Source: Algoriphagus sp. CAU 1675
GTDB taxonomy: Bacteria > Bacteroidota > Bacteroidia > Cytophagales > Cyclobacteriaceae
NCBI RefSeq assembly: GCF_029222925.1
Contig: NZ_JARHUI010000002.1
Coordinates: forward strand, 124,001-188,000
Length of the DNA stretch: 64,000 nt
Direction: 5' to 3'
Shown here piece after piece: positions 39,468 through 47,963 of this stretch; within the stretch, counting starts at the first letter, position 1, and each line of letters starts with the position of its first letter. Both the position numbers and the translations under genes were made by a program. The notes under the pieces were generated by a model that searched no databases, had not been told where the DNA came from, and saw only the letters and a list, made by a program, of their open reading frames with translations.

Positions 39468-40678
39468 ACAACACGGCCAAAAGAAACAGTATAGGTATTC
39501 TTGTTGCAGTATATCTGTTGGCTACGTATTCTACTTTTGCACAAAACTCTGTGATCATTTCAGGGCAGGATCCGAACAGACGAGTGATTACGACTGCGGT
39601 TCCATTTTTGAATTTCGCGCCTGATTCAAGACATTCAGCCATGGGTGATGTGGGGGTGGCTACGAGCCCAGATGCTAATTCAGCTCACTGGAATTCGGGT
39701 AAATTAGCTTTTATCGAAGACGACATGGGATTCTCTCTTTCCTACTCACCTTGGTTGGGCAAACTGGTGAATGACATGTCTCTTAGCTACCTGACTGGAT
39801 TCATCAAAATTGACGAAAACTCTGCTTTTGGTTTGGACCTTCGGTATTTCAACATGGGAGACATCCAATTGACGGACGGAATCGGCAATGAATTAGGAGA
39901 ATTTAACCCAAGGGATATCGCAATTGGGGCTACCTACTCCAGAAAACTATCCTCCAATTTGGGTCTGGGTATTTCTGCACGGTTTATTCATTCCAACCTT
40001 TCTGGCAACATCACTTCCGTAGGAGGCAACGAAGGTAGACCGGGAGTAAGTGTAGGCACTGATGTGGGCCTTTACTATCGAAAGCCAATCCTTGCAGGTT
40101 CTAAAGAAGGAACTTGGTCTTGGGGAGTAAACATTTCCAATATCGGCCCAAAAATCACCTACAACAGCGCTGAAGATCTGGACTATATCCCGACCAATTT
40201 CAGAGCAGGAACTGCATTCTCACTGGAATTGGACGAAACTAACGAAATCACCTTTGCCTTGGATTTCAACAAGCTTTTAGTACCAACTCCGCCTGTTTAC
40301 CGTACCAACTCTGACGGCACACTTTATACAGATGAAGATGGAAATCTTGAAGTGATTCAGGGAAAAGATCCTAACAGACCTTTGATTTCTGGAATGTTCG
40401 GTTCTTTCGCAGATGCTCCAGATGGTTTTTCTGAGGAATTAAAGGAGATTATGATCTCATTTGGTGCGGAGTATACCTACAACGACAAATTCGCACTCCG
40501 AACCGGATATTTTTATGAAAACCCAAGTAAAGGAGGACGTAAATACTTCACCATGGGTGTAGGTTTTGACTTAAAAAATGTTGGATTTGATTTCTCCTAT
40601 TTGGTACCTCAAACCCAAAACCATCCTTTGGCTGAAACACTGAGATTTACTCTTCTTTACACGATTGCATCCAAGTAA
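39464..40678 (+). CDS. porV: Type IX secretion outer-membrane protein PorV
   Basis: A 404-residue outer-membrane beta-barrel. PorV binds the C-terminal sorting domain of cargo leaving SprA and brings it to PorU. A signal peptide (ending STFAQ) is followed by VPFLNFAPDSRHSAMGDVGVATSPDANSAHWN, a highly typical PorV opening, then barrel strands to the end (FDFSYLVPQTQNHPLAETLRFTLLYTI). ATGA overlap with porU implies coupled synthesis of the two interacting partners. An M16-like gene follows after three bases. It is distinct from PorP-type proteins. Confidence 0.95.
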   Translation: MNNTAKRNSIGILVAVYLLATYSTFAQNSVIISGQDPNRRVITTAVPFLNFAPDSRHSAMGDVGVATSPDANSAHWNSGKLAFIEDDMGFSLSYSPWLGKLVNDMSLSYLTGFIKIDENSAFGLDLRYFNMGDIQLTDGIGNELGEFNPRDIAIGATYSRKLSSNLGLGISARFIHSNLSGNITSVGGNEGRPGVSVGTDVGLYYRKPILAGSKEGTWSWGVNISNIGPKITYNSAEDLDYIPTNFRAGTAFSLELDETNEITFALDFNKLLVPTPPVYRTNSDGTLYTDEDGNLEVIQGKDPNRPLISGMFGSFADAPDGFSEELKEIMISFGAEYTYNDKFALRTGYFYENPSKGGRKYFTMGVGFDLKNVGFDFSYLVPQTQNHPLAETLRFTLLYTIASK

Positions 40679-40681
40679 ACA

Positions 40682-41953
40682 ATGATTTTAGACAGAAGCC
40701 TTGCGCCGGAATTCAAGGTTCCGGAGGATTTTGTTTTGACTCCGCCTGAATGCACCACCCTATCCTCTGGAGCCAAAGTCTTTCATATTTCCACCCCAAA
40801 TCTTGAGGCGATAAAAATTGAGGTGATTTCAAAAGGCCAGCGAGCTAGCCTTCCTTTGGAACAGACTCTTGTTCCATCCTTCACTTTACAGATGCTTCAA
40901 GAAGGGACAGTGTCCAAATCAGCAGAAGAAATTGCCGACTTTCTGGATTTTCATGCCAGTGAAATCGGAATGATTTCTACTTTCTCGCATGAGGGACTTT
41001 CTCTTCTTACTACTAGAAAACATATTTTCAAGGTTTTACCGCTCTTGATCGAAATCATAAACCAGCCTGCTTTCCCGGTAGAAATTCTAGAAAAAAGGAA
41101 ATCCCAGAGAAAACTGAGTATTCGGCTGGAAATGGAAAAAACAGCATCCCGAGCGAGTCAACTTTTCCGAAAAACACTGTTTGGGCCAGCTCATCCGTAC
41201 GGAGTCGAAATCCAGGAAAAACACGTAGAAATAATAGAAAGGGAACTATTAGAGACCTATTACCAAAATAAGCTTTGGCAGGAAACCGAATTTTTTGTCA
41301 CTGGGAATTTTAGCTCCGAGGAGTTCAGAAATTTAGAACTCATTCTTGAAAACATCCCATTCCGAAAACCTGAGGCTTCTTTCCCCACCCCGGCATTTGT
41401 TACCGGTGAATCCATCATTGAACCCAGGGAAAAAGCCTTACAAAGCAGCATACGAATCGGAGGTTTTTCCATTCCCAAAGACCATCCGGATTTCATTGCA
41501 TTAAGTGTTTTCAACACCATTTTGGGAGGATATTTTGGATCAAGACTGATCAAAAACATCCGAGAGGATAAGGGCCATACATACGGCATTTACTCAAGCC
41601 TTGCCGAAATCGGAACAGCTAACTATTGGGTAGTAAATGCAGATGTCCAAAAAGTACATTTCCAGGAAGTAATCAATGAAGTTTACAAAGAAATTGAAAA
41701 ACTTTGTACCTATCCATTGGATTCCGAAGAGATTGAAACTGTCAGAAATTACCAAATCGGTCAAATGCTTAATAGATTTAGCTCATCCTTTGAATTGATG
41801 GATCGATTCCGAGCTGTGTATCATTCTGGTATGGATTTGGATTTTTATACCCGCAAACTCGATTTTCTTAAAACCTTTACTCAAGAGAATATCCTAAAAA
41901 CCGGACAGGTCTTCTTTTCTAATCCTCCATTCACAGAAGTCGTCGTAGGATGA
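40682..41953 (+). CDS. M16-like protein lacking the zinc-binding motif
   Basis: A 423-residue M16-family (pitrilysin/processing peptidase) protein. Two domains are visible: the first (~1-200) where active members have HxxEH, and the second with SVFNTILGGYFGSRLIKNIREDKGHTYGIYS near 275-305, the conserved Arg-Tyr substrate region. No HxxEH is present; its position appears to be replaced by LQMLQEGTVSKSAEEIADFL near 70-90, so this is probably the non-catalytic partner. Such proteins normally pair with an active M16 subunit, usually encoded next to them, but none is here. No signal peptide is seen. It is the last gene of the pssA-porU-porV operon. Confidence 0.87.
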   Translation: MILDRSLAPEFKVPEDFVLTPPECTTLSSGAKVFHISTPNLEAIKIEVISKGQRASLPLEQTLVPSFTLQMLQEGTVSKSAEEIADFLDFHASEIGMISTFSHEGLSLLTTRKHIFKVLPLLIEIINQPAFPVEILEKRKSQRKLSIRLEMEKTASRASQLFRKTLFGPAHPYGVEIQEKHVEIIERELLETYYQNKLWQETEFFVTGNFSSEEFRNLELILENIPFRKPEASFPTPAFVTGESIIEPREKALQSSIRIGGFSIPKDHPDFIALSVFNTILGGYFGSRLIKNIREDKGHTYGIYSSLAEIGTANYWVVNADVQKVHFQEVINEVYKEIEKLCTYPLDSEEIETVRNYQIGQMLNRFSSSFELMDRFRAVYHSGMDLDFYTRKLDFLKTFTQENILKTGQVFFSNPPFTEVVVG

Positions 41954-42904
41954 TTAGGTGATCCGTATATAGACCCAGGAAATATCCCATCGGTATTTGG
42001 CCCAAATCTTATACAAATTAAACTTCAATCCGGCGAGGTTTATTTTTTTACCCAAAGCTATCAAGGAATTTGCTGATTGGAAATTAGCAGACCATAGGGC
42101 ATGTTTTAACTCATAAAGTATTCTTTCCCCCAAAGCTTCATTTTCCTCTTGGGAAGAATTCATTTCAAAAGCCTTTTGACATACTTTGACTGTGGAAGGA
42201 AGCATTTTCGAAAAATATCTTTTGTATTGATCTGCCGACATCGATCGCTTGTGCTTTCGTTTCAGGACTCCAATATGATCTGAGAAAATCACAGGATATT
42301 TTCTTGCCAATCTCAACTGAATATCAAAGTCCTCGTAATACAAATCAGGGTCATATCCCCCTTCCTTTTTTAAAATTCCTGCGTTGAAAACCATGGTCGG
42401 AGAACAAATGAAATTTCTTCTCAAGAGTGTGTAATAGAGGTTTCCTATTTCAACGTCCTCTTCCAATTCCTGAAATGAATTTCTTTTATAAAAAGTATTA
42501 ATCACTCCATTCTCACCAAGAATATAAGCATCTGAAAAGACAAAGGCAGCTTCCCTATTTTTACTTAACTCCTCAATTGATTTCCTCAAATGTTCCGGAT
42601 AAAGGATATCATCTCCGGAAAGGTCAACTACATACCCCGAATGCGTATCGAATAAAACCTCATTGAACAGCTGGCAATAGGGATAGGGTTGGTCCTTAAA
42701 AATAGTTTTAACTGGAAAAAACAATTCGTTTCTCCCCAACCAATTCTTTATTTTCTCCGCAGTGCTATCCGCACTACCATTGTCCACTATGATTAGTTCT
42801 TTATCATAATATTCCTGCAGGCGAACACTCTCCAGTGTTTCCTCAATCCAATCTCCATGGTTGAAGGCAATACAAATAATCGTGGCTTTAGTCGAACTTT
42901 TCAT
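41954..42904 (-). CDS. Glycosyltransferase family 2
   Basis: A 316-residue GT-A fold glycosyltransferase. The N-terminal ATIICIAFNHGDWIEETLESV and ELIIVDNGSADSTAEKI are the family 2 nucleotide-binding features; the metal-binding acidic motif is YVVDLSGDDILYPEHL (~90-106). C-terminal sequence with RRNFICSPTMVFNAGILKKEGGYDPDLYYEDFDIQLRLARKY is the typical acceptor-side region. It should transfer a sugar to a surface glycan, but the substrate is unknown. Its stop directly abuts the stop of the M16-like gene on the other strand, with no spacer between them. Confidence 0.9.
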   Translation of the reverse strand: MKSSTKATIICIAFNHGDWIEETLESVRLQEYYDKELIIVDNGSADSTAEKIKNWLGRNELFFPVKTIFKDQPYPYCQLFNEVLFDTHSGYVVDLSGDDILYPEHLRKSIEELSKNREAAFVFSDAYILGENGVINTFYKRNSFQELEEDVEIGNLYYTLLRRNFICSPTMVFNAGILKKEGGYDPDLYYEDFDIQLRLARKYPVIFSDHIGVLKRKHKRSMSADQYKRYFSKMLPSTVKVCQKAFEMNSSQEENEALGERILYELKHALWSANFQSANSLIALGKKINLAGLKFNLYKIWAKYRWDISWVYIRIT

Positions 42905-43033
42905 TTCAAAGGTTCTTTACCCAGACAATTTTGTTGGCAATTTCGTTAGCAAACCTTGACTTAAAAAAACATAAGACTATGATTGACTCCATCTTCCAAA
43001 TCGGAGGAATTGCTCACATTCAAGGAACCAGAT

Positions 43034-43459
43034 TCATTCTGAAATATTTTTTTGTCTTTCAAAATAGTCAAAGTCTCTGATGTAATCTGTTTCAGAAAAC
43101 GGCATGTCAGAAAGTCCCAACAATACTGCATTCCCATAAAACTTACTAACAACCCAATGCATAGGAGGAACCAACAGCCCTTCTTTAGGATCATTGAGTT
43201 CAAATATTTCAGGATTCCTGCCAGGCTTACTAATTTCCAAGATCACTCTTCCTGCCACGGCCACCAAAACCTGAGTTTCCTTCCAATGAGCATGATTTCC
43301 ACGAGTAGCACCTTCCGGCACCTTGCTAATCCAAAAACAGCGTTTTATTCCTTCTGGAAAAAGTTTTGCATCCTCCCAAAATCGTAAATCCCCATTTGAT
43401 TCGGAGTTTCCGGGTAGAGTAATCATCTTAATATTTTGGGACCTCATTATTTCAGGCAT
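43034..43459 (-). CDS. FdtA/WxcM-like cupin (sugar 3,4-ketoisomerase family)
   Basis: A small cupin of about 140 residues. The sequence GIKRCFWISKVPEGATRGNHAHWKETQVLVAVAGRVILEI, then EGLLVPPMHWVVSKFYGNAVLLGLSDMPFSETDYIRDFDYFE, matches the WxcM C-terminal/FdtA family of sugar nucleotide 3,4-ketoisomerases, which make 3-keto-6-deoxyhexoses for later amination. I chose the ATG at 43459; in-frame starts at 43498, 43447 and 43426 are also possible. It lies 129 bases upstream of the GT2 gene on the same strand and probably joins it in surface-glycan synthesis. Its usual aminotransferase partner is not adjacent; a DegT-type one lies at 702-1790. Confidence 0.78.
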   Translation of the reverse strand: MPEIMRSQNIKMITLPGNSESNGDLRFWEDAKLFPEGIKRCFWISKVPEGATRGNHAHWKETQVLVAVAGRVILEISKPGRNPEIFELNDPKEGLLVPPMHWVVSKFYGNAVLLGLSDMPFSETDYIRDFDYFERQKNISE

Positions 43460-43558
43460 ATTTTGCACCTCAATAGATTTAAAATTAAGACAAATCAAAT
43501 GGAATAAGGCTGACTTCAGCGTTAATTTTACAGATACAATTCTTGAACCCTAAAACCA

Positions 43559-44197
43559 ATGTCTCAAGCCAACGAAGAGGCCGAATACAGCGATACTTTT
43601 TTAACCCTCGGAAACCTTTCAAATGGTCTATATAAAGACCGAAACAGTAAATTTTACTATTTCGCGTATCCGGTCAAATCAGAAGAAGAAATCAAAGAAC
43701 ATCTTGCCGACCTTCGAAAAAAATATTTTGACGCAAGGCATCACTGCTATGCCTACGTCCTTGGAAGGGATGGTTTGAAATTTCGGGCTGTGGACGATGG
43801 AGAGCCAAATCATTCTGCTGGCGATCCCATTCTGGGACAGATTAGATCTCATAACCTTACTAACGTTTTAATTGTAGTGGTCCGGTACTTTGGGGGAACA
43901 AAACTGGGAATCAGCGGACTGATCCAGGCCTATAAAACATCTGCGGCTTTGGCTATCGAGGAAAACACCATTGTAGAAGAACAGGTAAAGCGAGCTGTCT
44001 CTGTCCAATTTCCTTACCAATCCATGAACGAGGTTATGAAGCTGGTTAAATCCCATGAACTTGAAATTCAGAATCAAGTCTTGGAACTGGACTGTAAGAT
44101 GACTCTGGTTTTTCGGGAAAATCTCTCAGAAATCATCTACGAAGGATTGGATAACATTGAGTCTTTGACCTATTCAGATATTGAAGAGGGAATCTAA
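43559..44197 (+). CDS. YigZ/IMPACT family protein
   Basis: A 212-residue protein of the YigZ/IMPACT (UPF0029) family, with the N-terminal domain (DRNSKFYYFAYPVKSEEEI, KKYFDARHHCYAYVLG, DDGEPNHSAGDPILGQI, then VLIVVVRYFGGTKLGISGLI, residues ~23-125) and a DUF1949-type C-terminal domain (~135-205). The yeast relative of the N-terminal domain regulates the Gcn2 stress kinase; the bacterial role is not settled. The last 24 bases overlap the end of the opposite-strand exonuclease gene, leaving no room for a terminator. Confidence 0.9.
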   Translation: MSQANEEAEYSDTFLTLGNLSNGLYKDRNSKFYYFAYPVKSEEEIKEHLADLRKKYFDARHHCYAYVLGRDGLKFRAVDDGEPNHSAGDPILGQIRSHNLTNVLIVVVRYFGGTKLGISGLIQAYKTSAALAIEENTIVEEQVKRAVSVQFPYQSMNEVMKLVKSHELEIQNQVLELDCKMTLVFRENLSEIIYEGLDNIESLTYSDIEEGI

Positions 44198-44776
44198 GAA
44201 CCCGTTTTTATGTAATTTTTTAAAAATCTCGAGACAGGCCCAAGCATCTGTAGCAGCATAGCGTTGTTGCCTTTCTGTCAAAATCTGAGCCTCCCAGTTG
44301 GAAACTTGTTCCGATTTGGAAATCCTGATTCCTAGAACCATTCCTGATAGATTCCTGACTCCAACATTAGAAAAGCCCACTTTTTTGAGTTCATCATTCA
44401 GGTCAAAAAACGACTTTGGGTAAAAAGAATCTGTCAATTTAGACAGCCCTTTGAGATCATCATGGACAGCAGCCCCAATTTTCACAATATGTTCCCTTTC
44501 TAGGAGATTCCTAACCGAATCCGGCAGCCCTATTTCATTTAGTCTAAACAAAAATGCCTGTTCGGCAGTGGATAGCTGCAACAAGGACACCTGGTTGATT
44601 ACACCTTTTCGAAAGGAAGGTTTGGTTTCTGTATCAAAGCCCAGGAAGTGCTGTTCTTCCAAAAAATCCACAACTTCATCCACATCTTCAGCTTTGTCAA
44701 CAAGATATATCTCCCCTTCAAATTGTCCTAATGGAAGGGCATTGACTTCTTCTTTGGTAATTTTCAATGGAATCAT
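44174..44776 (-). CDS. DEDDy-type 3'-5' exonuclease
   Basis: A 200-residue RNase D/WRN-like 3'-5' exonuclease. The four acidic residues are present: D48 and E50 in FLGFDTETKPSF, D106 in VHDDLKGL and D177 in QRYAATDAWACLEIF, with Y173 four residues before it (the DEDDy form). It should trim nucleic acid from the 3' end; whether RNA or DNA is not shown. It has no HRDC domain, so it is not full RNase D. The start overlaps the stop of nhaC by four bases (ATGA on the minus strand), so they are coupled, although a functional link is not obvious. Confidence 0.9.
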   Translation of the reverse strand: MIPLKITKEEVNALPLGQFEGEIYLVDKAEDVDEVVDFLEEQHFLGFDTETKPSFRKGVINQVSLLQLSTAEQAFLFRLNEIGLPDSVRNLLEREHIVKIGAAVHDDLKGLSKLTDSFYPKSFFDLNDELKKVGFSNVGVRNLSGMVLGIRISKSEQVSNWEAQILTERQQRYAATDAWACLEIFKKLHKNGFLDSLFNI

Positions 44777-46230
44777 GCCTCAACTTCTGCCTCTTCGTAG
44801 TAATTAATTCCAAGTTTTAAATATCCGTATAAAATAGTCATAAAGGGACTGATGATATTAAAAAAGCAATACGGTGCGTAAGTTAATGTAGCCACACCCA
44901 AAACAGAAGCCTGAGTGGCACCACAGGTATTCCAAGGAACCAAAACAGAGGTCACTGTAGCTGAATCCTCAAGAGTTCGGCTCAGGTTTTCGGGTTTTAG
45001 TCCCCGCTTTTTATACACATCTGCATACATCCTTCCCGGAACCAAAATGGCCAAGTACTGATCTGAAGTGGTGAAATTGAAAAAAACACAGGTTGCTGCA
45101 GTAGAAGCAATCAGGGAACCTACGGTATGAACTTTTTTAATGACTGCTTCTGCCAAAACCTGAAGCATCCCACTAACCTCCAGGATACCTCCAAATGCCA
45201 TGGCAACAACAATCAACCAAATTGTATTCAACATCCCCCCCATTCCCCGGGTGACCAATAGTTCATTGACCACATCATTGCTAGTGACCACACTGATTTC
45301 CCCATAAAGGGCCATCATGACTGCTTTAAAACTCAAATAGGAAAATGAGCCCGAATCATTGGCAATCAGTCTGATGATATCAGGTTGGAAAATAACGGCA
45401 AAGATACCACCCAATAAAGCACCAATTAAAAGAGCTGGAATGGCAGGGACCTTTTTGATAATCAATACCAGCAATACTATTGGAACGATAAATAACCAAC
45501 CACTGATATTGAAAGTGGAGAATATGACATCCGAAATACTTTTGACATCAGCTACAGAATCATTGGTTTCGTAATTCATTCCAATGATGATAAACAAAAT
45601 GAAAGTAATGGTTATAGATGGAACCGTGGTCTTAGCCATATGTCGAATATGGGTAAAAAGGTCAGTACCGGCCATAGCAGGTGCCAGATTCGTGGTATCT
45701 GAAAGCGGTGACATTTTATCTCCGAAATAAGCTCCGGAGATAATTGCACCTGCAATTATTCCATCCTCAAAACCCAAGGCTTTTCCTATTCCTAAAAGAG
45801 CTACTCCAACAGTGGCTACCGTGGTCCATGAACTTCCAGTTGAAACTGAAACCACTGCACTTACAAAACATGCAGCTGCCAGAAAAACACCTGGACTCAA
45901 AACCTGAAGGCCATAATAGATCATAGCAGGAACTATCCCGCTCAAAAGCCAGGTTCCCGCCAAAGCTCCTATGAGAAACAGGATCAGGATACTGGACATG
46001 GCAGAACTAATACTCTTAATTATTCCGTCCTGGAGGGTTTCCCAATCAAAGCCCAACCTGAAAATCGCAATCAAAGCCGCTACAGTTGAAGAGAGAATCA
46101 ATACGATTTGATTGGAACCAGATAATCCATCAGTACCAAAAACCCTGATATTCAATACAAGAAGTACAATTAAAAAAACCAGTGGAATAAGAGAATCTAA
46201 TACTTTGGGGGCACGTGTCTGTCCTTGCAT
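44773..46230 (-). CDS. nhaC: Na+/H+ antiporter NhaC-type
   Basis: A 485-residue integral membrane protein of the NhaC (Na+:H+ antiporter) family with about twelve helices. Conserved stretches are VVSVSTGSSWTTVATVGVALLGIG, GIIAGAIISGAYFGDKMSPLSDTTNLAPAMAG and GMLNTIWLIVVAMAFGGILEVSGML, all characteristic of the family. It exchanges sodium or a related ion for protons across the inner membrane. I chose the ATG at 46230; a TTG just before it would only add one residue. A four-base overlap joins it to the exonuclease gene. It lies 44 bases downstream of the FAD oxidoreductase. Confidence 0.92.
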   Translation of the reverse strand: MQGQTRAPKVLDSLIPLVFLIVLLVLNIRVFGTDGLSGSNQIVLILSSTVAALIAIFRLGFDWETLQDGIIKSISSAMSSILILFLIGALAGTWLLSGIVPAMIYYGLQVLSPGVFLAAACFVSAVVSVSTGSSWTTVATVGVALLGIGKALGFEDGIIAGAIISGAYFGDKMSPLSDTTNLAPAMAGTDLFTHIRHMAKTTVPSITITFILFIIIGMNYETNDSVADVKSISDVIFSTFNISGWLFIVPIVLLVLIIKKVPAIPALLIGALLGGIFAVIFQPDIIRLIANDSGSFSYLSFKAVMMALYGEISVVTSNDVVNELLVTRGMGGMLNTIWLIVVAMAFGGILEVSGMLQVLAEAVIKKVHTVGSLIASTAATCVFFNFTTSDQYLAILVPGRMYADVYKKRGLKPENLSRTLEDSATVTSVLVPWNTCGATQASVLGVATLTYAPYCFFNIISPFMTILYGYLKLGINYYEEAEVEA

Positions 46231-46274
46231 CAATCAGTAGTTGGAAATTTGAGCTTGAATCTAAATAAAAAAAA

Positions 46275-47405
46275 TCAATTCCCTTTGTCAAGAATCTTAC
46301 TAAGCTCCTTGCCAGCCTGCCACCCAAGGGCTACTCCCATTCCTCCCAAACGAACAGCCGCAGCAGCTTTTTCTCCTACTTTTTGAATAAGCGGAGACTT
46401 TTTGGGACCAAAAGCCATAATACCGGTCCACTCCATTTCCCAAGTGATGCGCTTTCCGGGAAAGATAACTTCTTGGGCAAGTTTTTCCAGATGGAATTTG
46501 ATTTTAGGATTGACTTCATTTTTCAAGGACTTTTCCCCCTCAAAATCCTTGTTCCTTGCTCCTCCTAATAAAAGTCTTCCATCAATTTTCCGAAAATAAA
46601 CATAGCCCTTATCCATGTGAAATGTCCCCTCCCAGGGAATTTCAAAATTCAAGGGGGTGCTGACCATCACCAAACCTCTTCCCGGCTGCAAATCAGATTC
46701 TGGCCAGATTTTTTTGGTAAATGCATTGGTACAGATGGCCACTTTCTTTCCAGAAAAATTAAAAACCAAATTGAGCCTGCTATCCTCGGCAAGCACGGTT
46801 CCATCATCCTTCCCTACTTCCATCACTTCAAGTCCGGTAAGAATTTTTACTCCAAGTTTTCCTGCTAATTGCCACAAGGCATTCAAATATTTCCCGGGAT
46901 CCAATTCTCCCTCATACCTGTTCCTTACCACAGCTTTTATCCTATCCGAAAAACCGAAAGCTGCCGTTTCACTCTCAAGAGAAAATACCTCTTTCTTGAA
47001 AATATTACGAAGAAGTTTATTGATGGACTCCATTTGGTCCAAAGCTGATAATTGTTCCCCTTCAATCAATTCAAATCCTTTGGTCCCCTGGTAGGAAAGG
47101 GCCTTATCACCAAATTTTTTACGGATCTTTTGAAGCCCCTTATACCTTCTCTCCACCAAATCAACTACCTCATCGGGAGACATACTCCAAAAATCATCCA
47201 AAATCTCTGTCAAACTCCCAAAGCAGGCAAATCCAGCATTTTTTGTACTCGCTCCTGTGGGAAAAACACCTCTCTCCAATACCAAAACCCGTGCTTTAGG
47301 GTTTCTGCTTTTGTAGTGAATCGCTGTAGAAAGCCCAACAAAGCCTGCGCCTATTACAATCAAATCATAATTAAAAAAGTGCTTATTTTCCCAATAGCTA
47401 AACAT
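46275..47405 (-). CDS. FAD-dependent oxidoreductase (DAO family)
   Basis: A 376-residue flavoprotein. The N-terminus FNYDLIVIGAGFVGLSTAIHYK is a clear dinucleotide-binding GxGxxG site, followed by ARVLVLERGVFPTGASTKNAGFACFGSL, the substrate/flavin region typical of D-amino-acid-oxidase or sarcosine-oxidase-like enzymes, and the C-terminal RLGGMGVALGWQAGKELSKIL. The substrate is unknown. It differs from the other FAD oxidoreductase in the window (33769-34815). It runs in the same direction as nhaC with a 44-base gap and diverges from the Mpo1-like gene with 78 bases between them. Confidence 0.83.
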   Translation of the reverse strand: MFSYWENKHFFNYDLIVIGAGFVGLSTAIHYKSRNPKARVLVLERGVFPTGASTKNAGFACFGSLTEILDDFWSMSPDEVVDLVERRYKGLQKIRKKFGDKALSYQGTKGFELIEGEQLSALDQMESINKLLRNIFKKEVFSLESETAAFGFSDRIKAVVRNRYEGELDPGKYLNALWQLAGKLGVKILTGLEVMEVGKDDGTVLAEDSRLNLVFNFSGKKVAICTNAFTKKIWPESDLQPGRGLVMVSTPLNFEIPWEGTFHMDKGYVYFRKIDGRLLLGGARNKDFEGEKSLKNEVNPKIKFHLEKLAQEVIFPGKRITWEMEWTGIMAFGPKKSPLIQKVGEKAAAAVRLGGMGVALGWQAGKELSKILDKGN

Positions 47406-47483
47406 TTTTCTGGTGTATTAAATCTTATTGAAAGGAGAATTAGTATTTTGACACCAATCTAACGGATAAATTCCCAAATAGCC

Positions 47484-47963
47484 ATGAGAAAAATAGATGC
47501 TTTACTCGAAGAATATGGAGTCAGCCACCAAAACCCGACCAACAAACTGATCCATTGGTTTTGCGTTCCATTGATTTTCTTCAGCATTGTTGGTTTGATT
47601 TTCAGTATTCCTGCAAGCCCTCTTCCAACCGTACTCCCCATGCTTGACAATTTTGCCAATTGGGCGACCATCTTATTGGGACTTGTATTAATATACTATG
47701 TCATGCTTTCTCCCCCTTTGACATTGGGAATGCTGTTTTTCTCAGCTCTCTGTCTGGCATTTGCCAATTATCTAAACCTGGTTTTTCCGGGAAAACTATG
47801 GTTGATCAGTTTGGGGATATTCATTGTTGCTTGGATCATCCAGTTTTACGGACATAAAATCGAGGGAAAAAAGCCTTCCTTTCTGAAAGATGTGCAGTTC
47901 CTATTAATTGGACCAGCATGGCTGATGCATTTTATTTATAAGAAACTTGGCCTAGCCTATTAA
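47484..47963 (+). CDS. Mpo1-like (DUF962) membrane protein
   Basis: A 159-residue membrane protein with four hydrophobic helices. The N-terminal EYGVSHQNPTNKLIHWFCVP and C-terminal GHKIEGKKPSFLKDVQFLLIGPAWLMHFIY are the two conserved histidine-containing motifs of the Mpo1/DUF962 family. Yeast Mpo1 is an Fe(II)-dependent dioxygenase of 2-hydroxy fatty acids made from sphingoid-base breakdown. A comparable role on 2-hydroxylated envelope fatty acids is possible here, but inferred. Its stop overlaps by four bases the stop of the convergent patatin gene. Confidence 0.85.
   Translation: MRKIDALLEEYGVSHQNPTNKLIHWFCVPLIFFSIVGLIFSIPASPLPTVLPMLDNFANWATILLGLVLIYYVMLSPPLTLGMLFFSALCLAFANYLNLVFPGKLWLISLGIFIVAWIIQFYGHKIEGKKPSFLKDVQFLLIGPAWLMHFIYKKLGLAY

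Noticed and set aside
42961-43203. Minus-strand reading frame of 80 residues with a hydrophobic stretch, overlapping the FdtA-like gene
   Set aside because: It lies mostly inside the FdtA-like gene on the same strand in another frame, has no family likeness, and the hydrophobic stretch comes from the frame shift. The rest of the 129-base gap before the GT2 gene is plain noncoding DNA.
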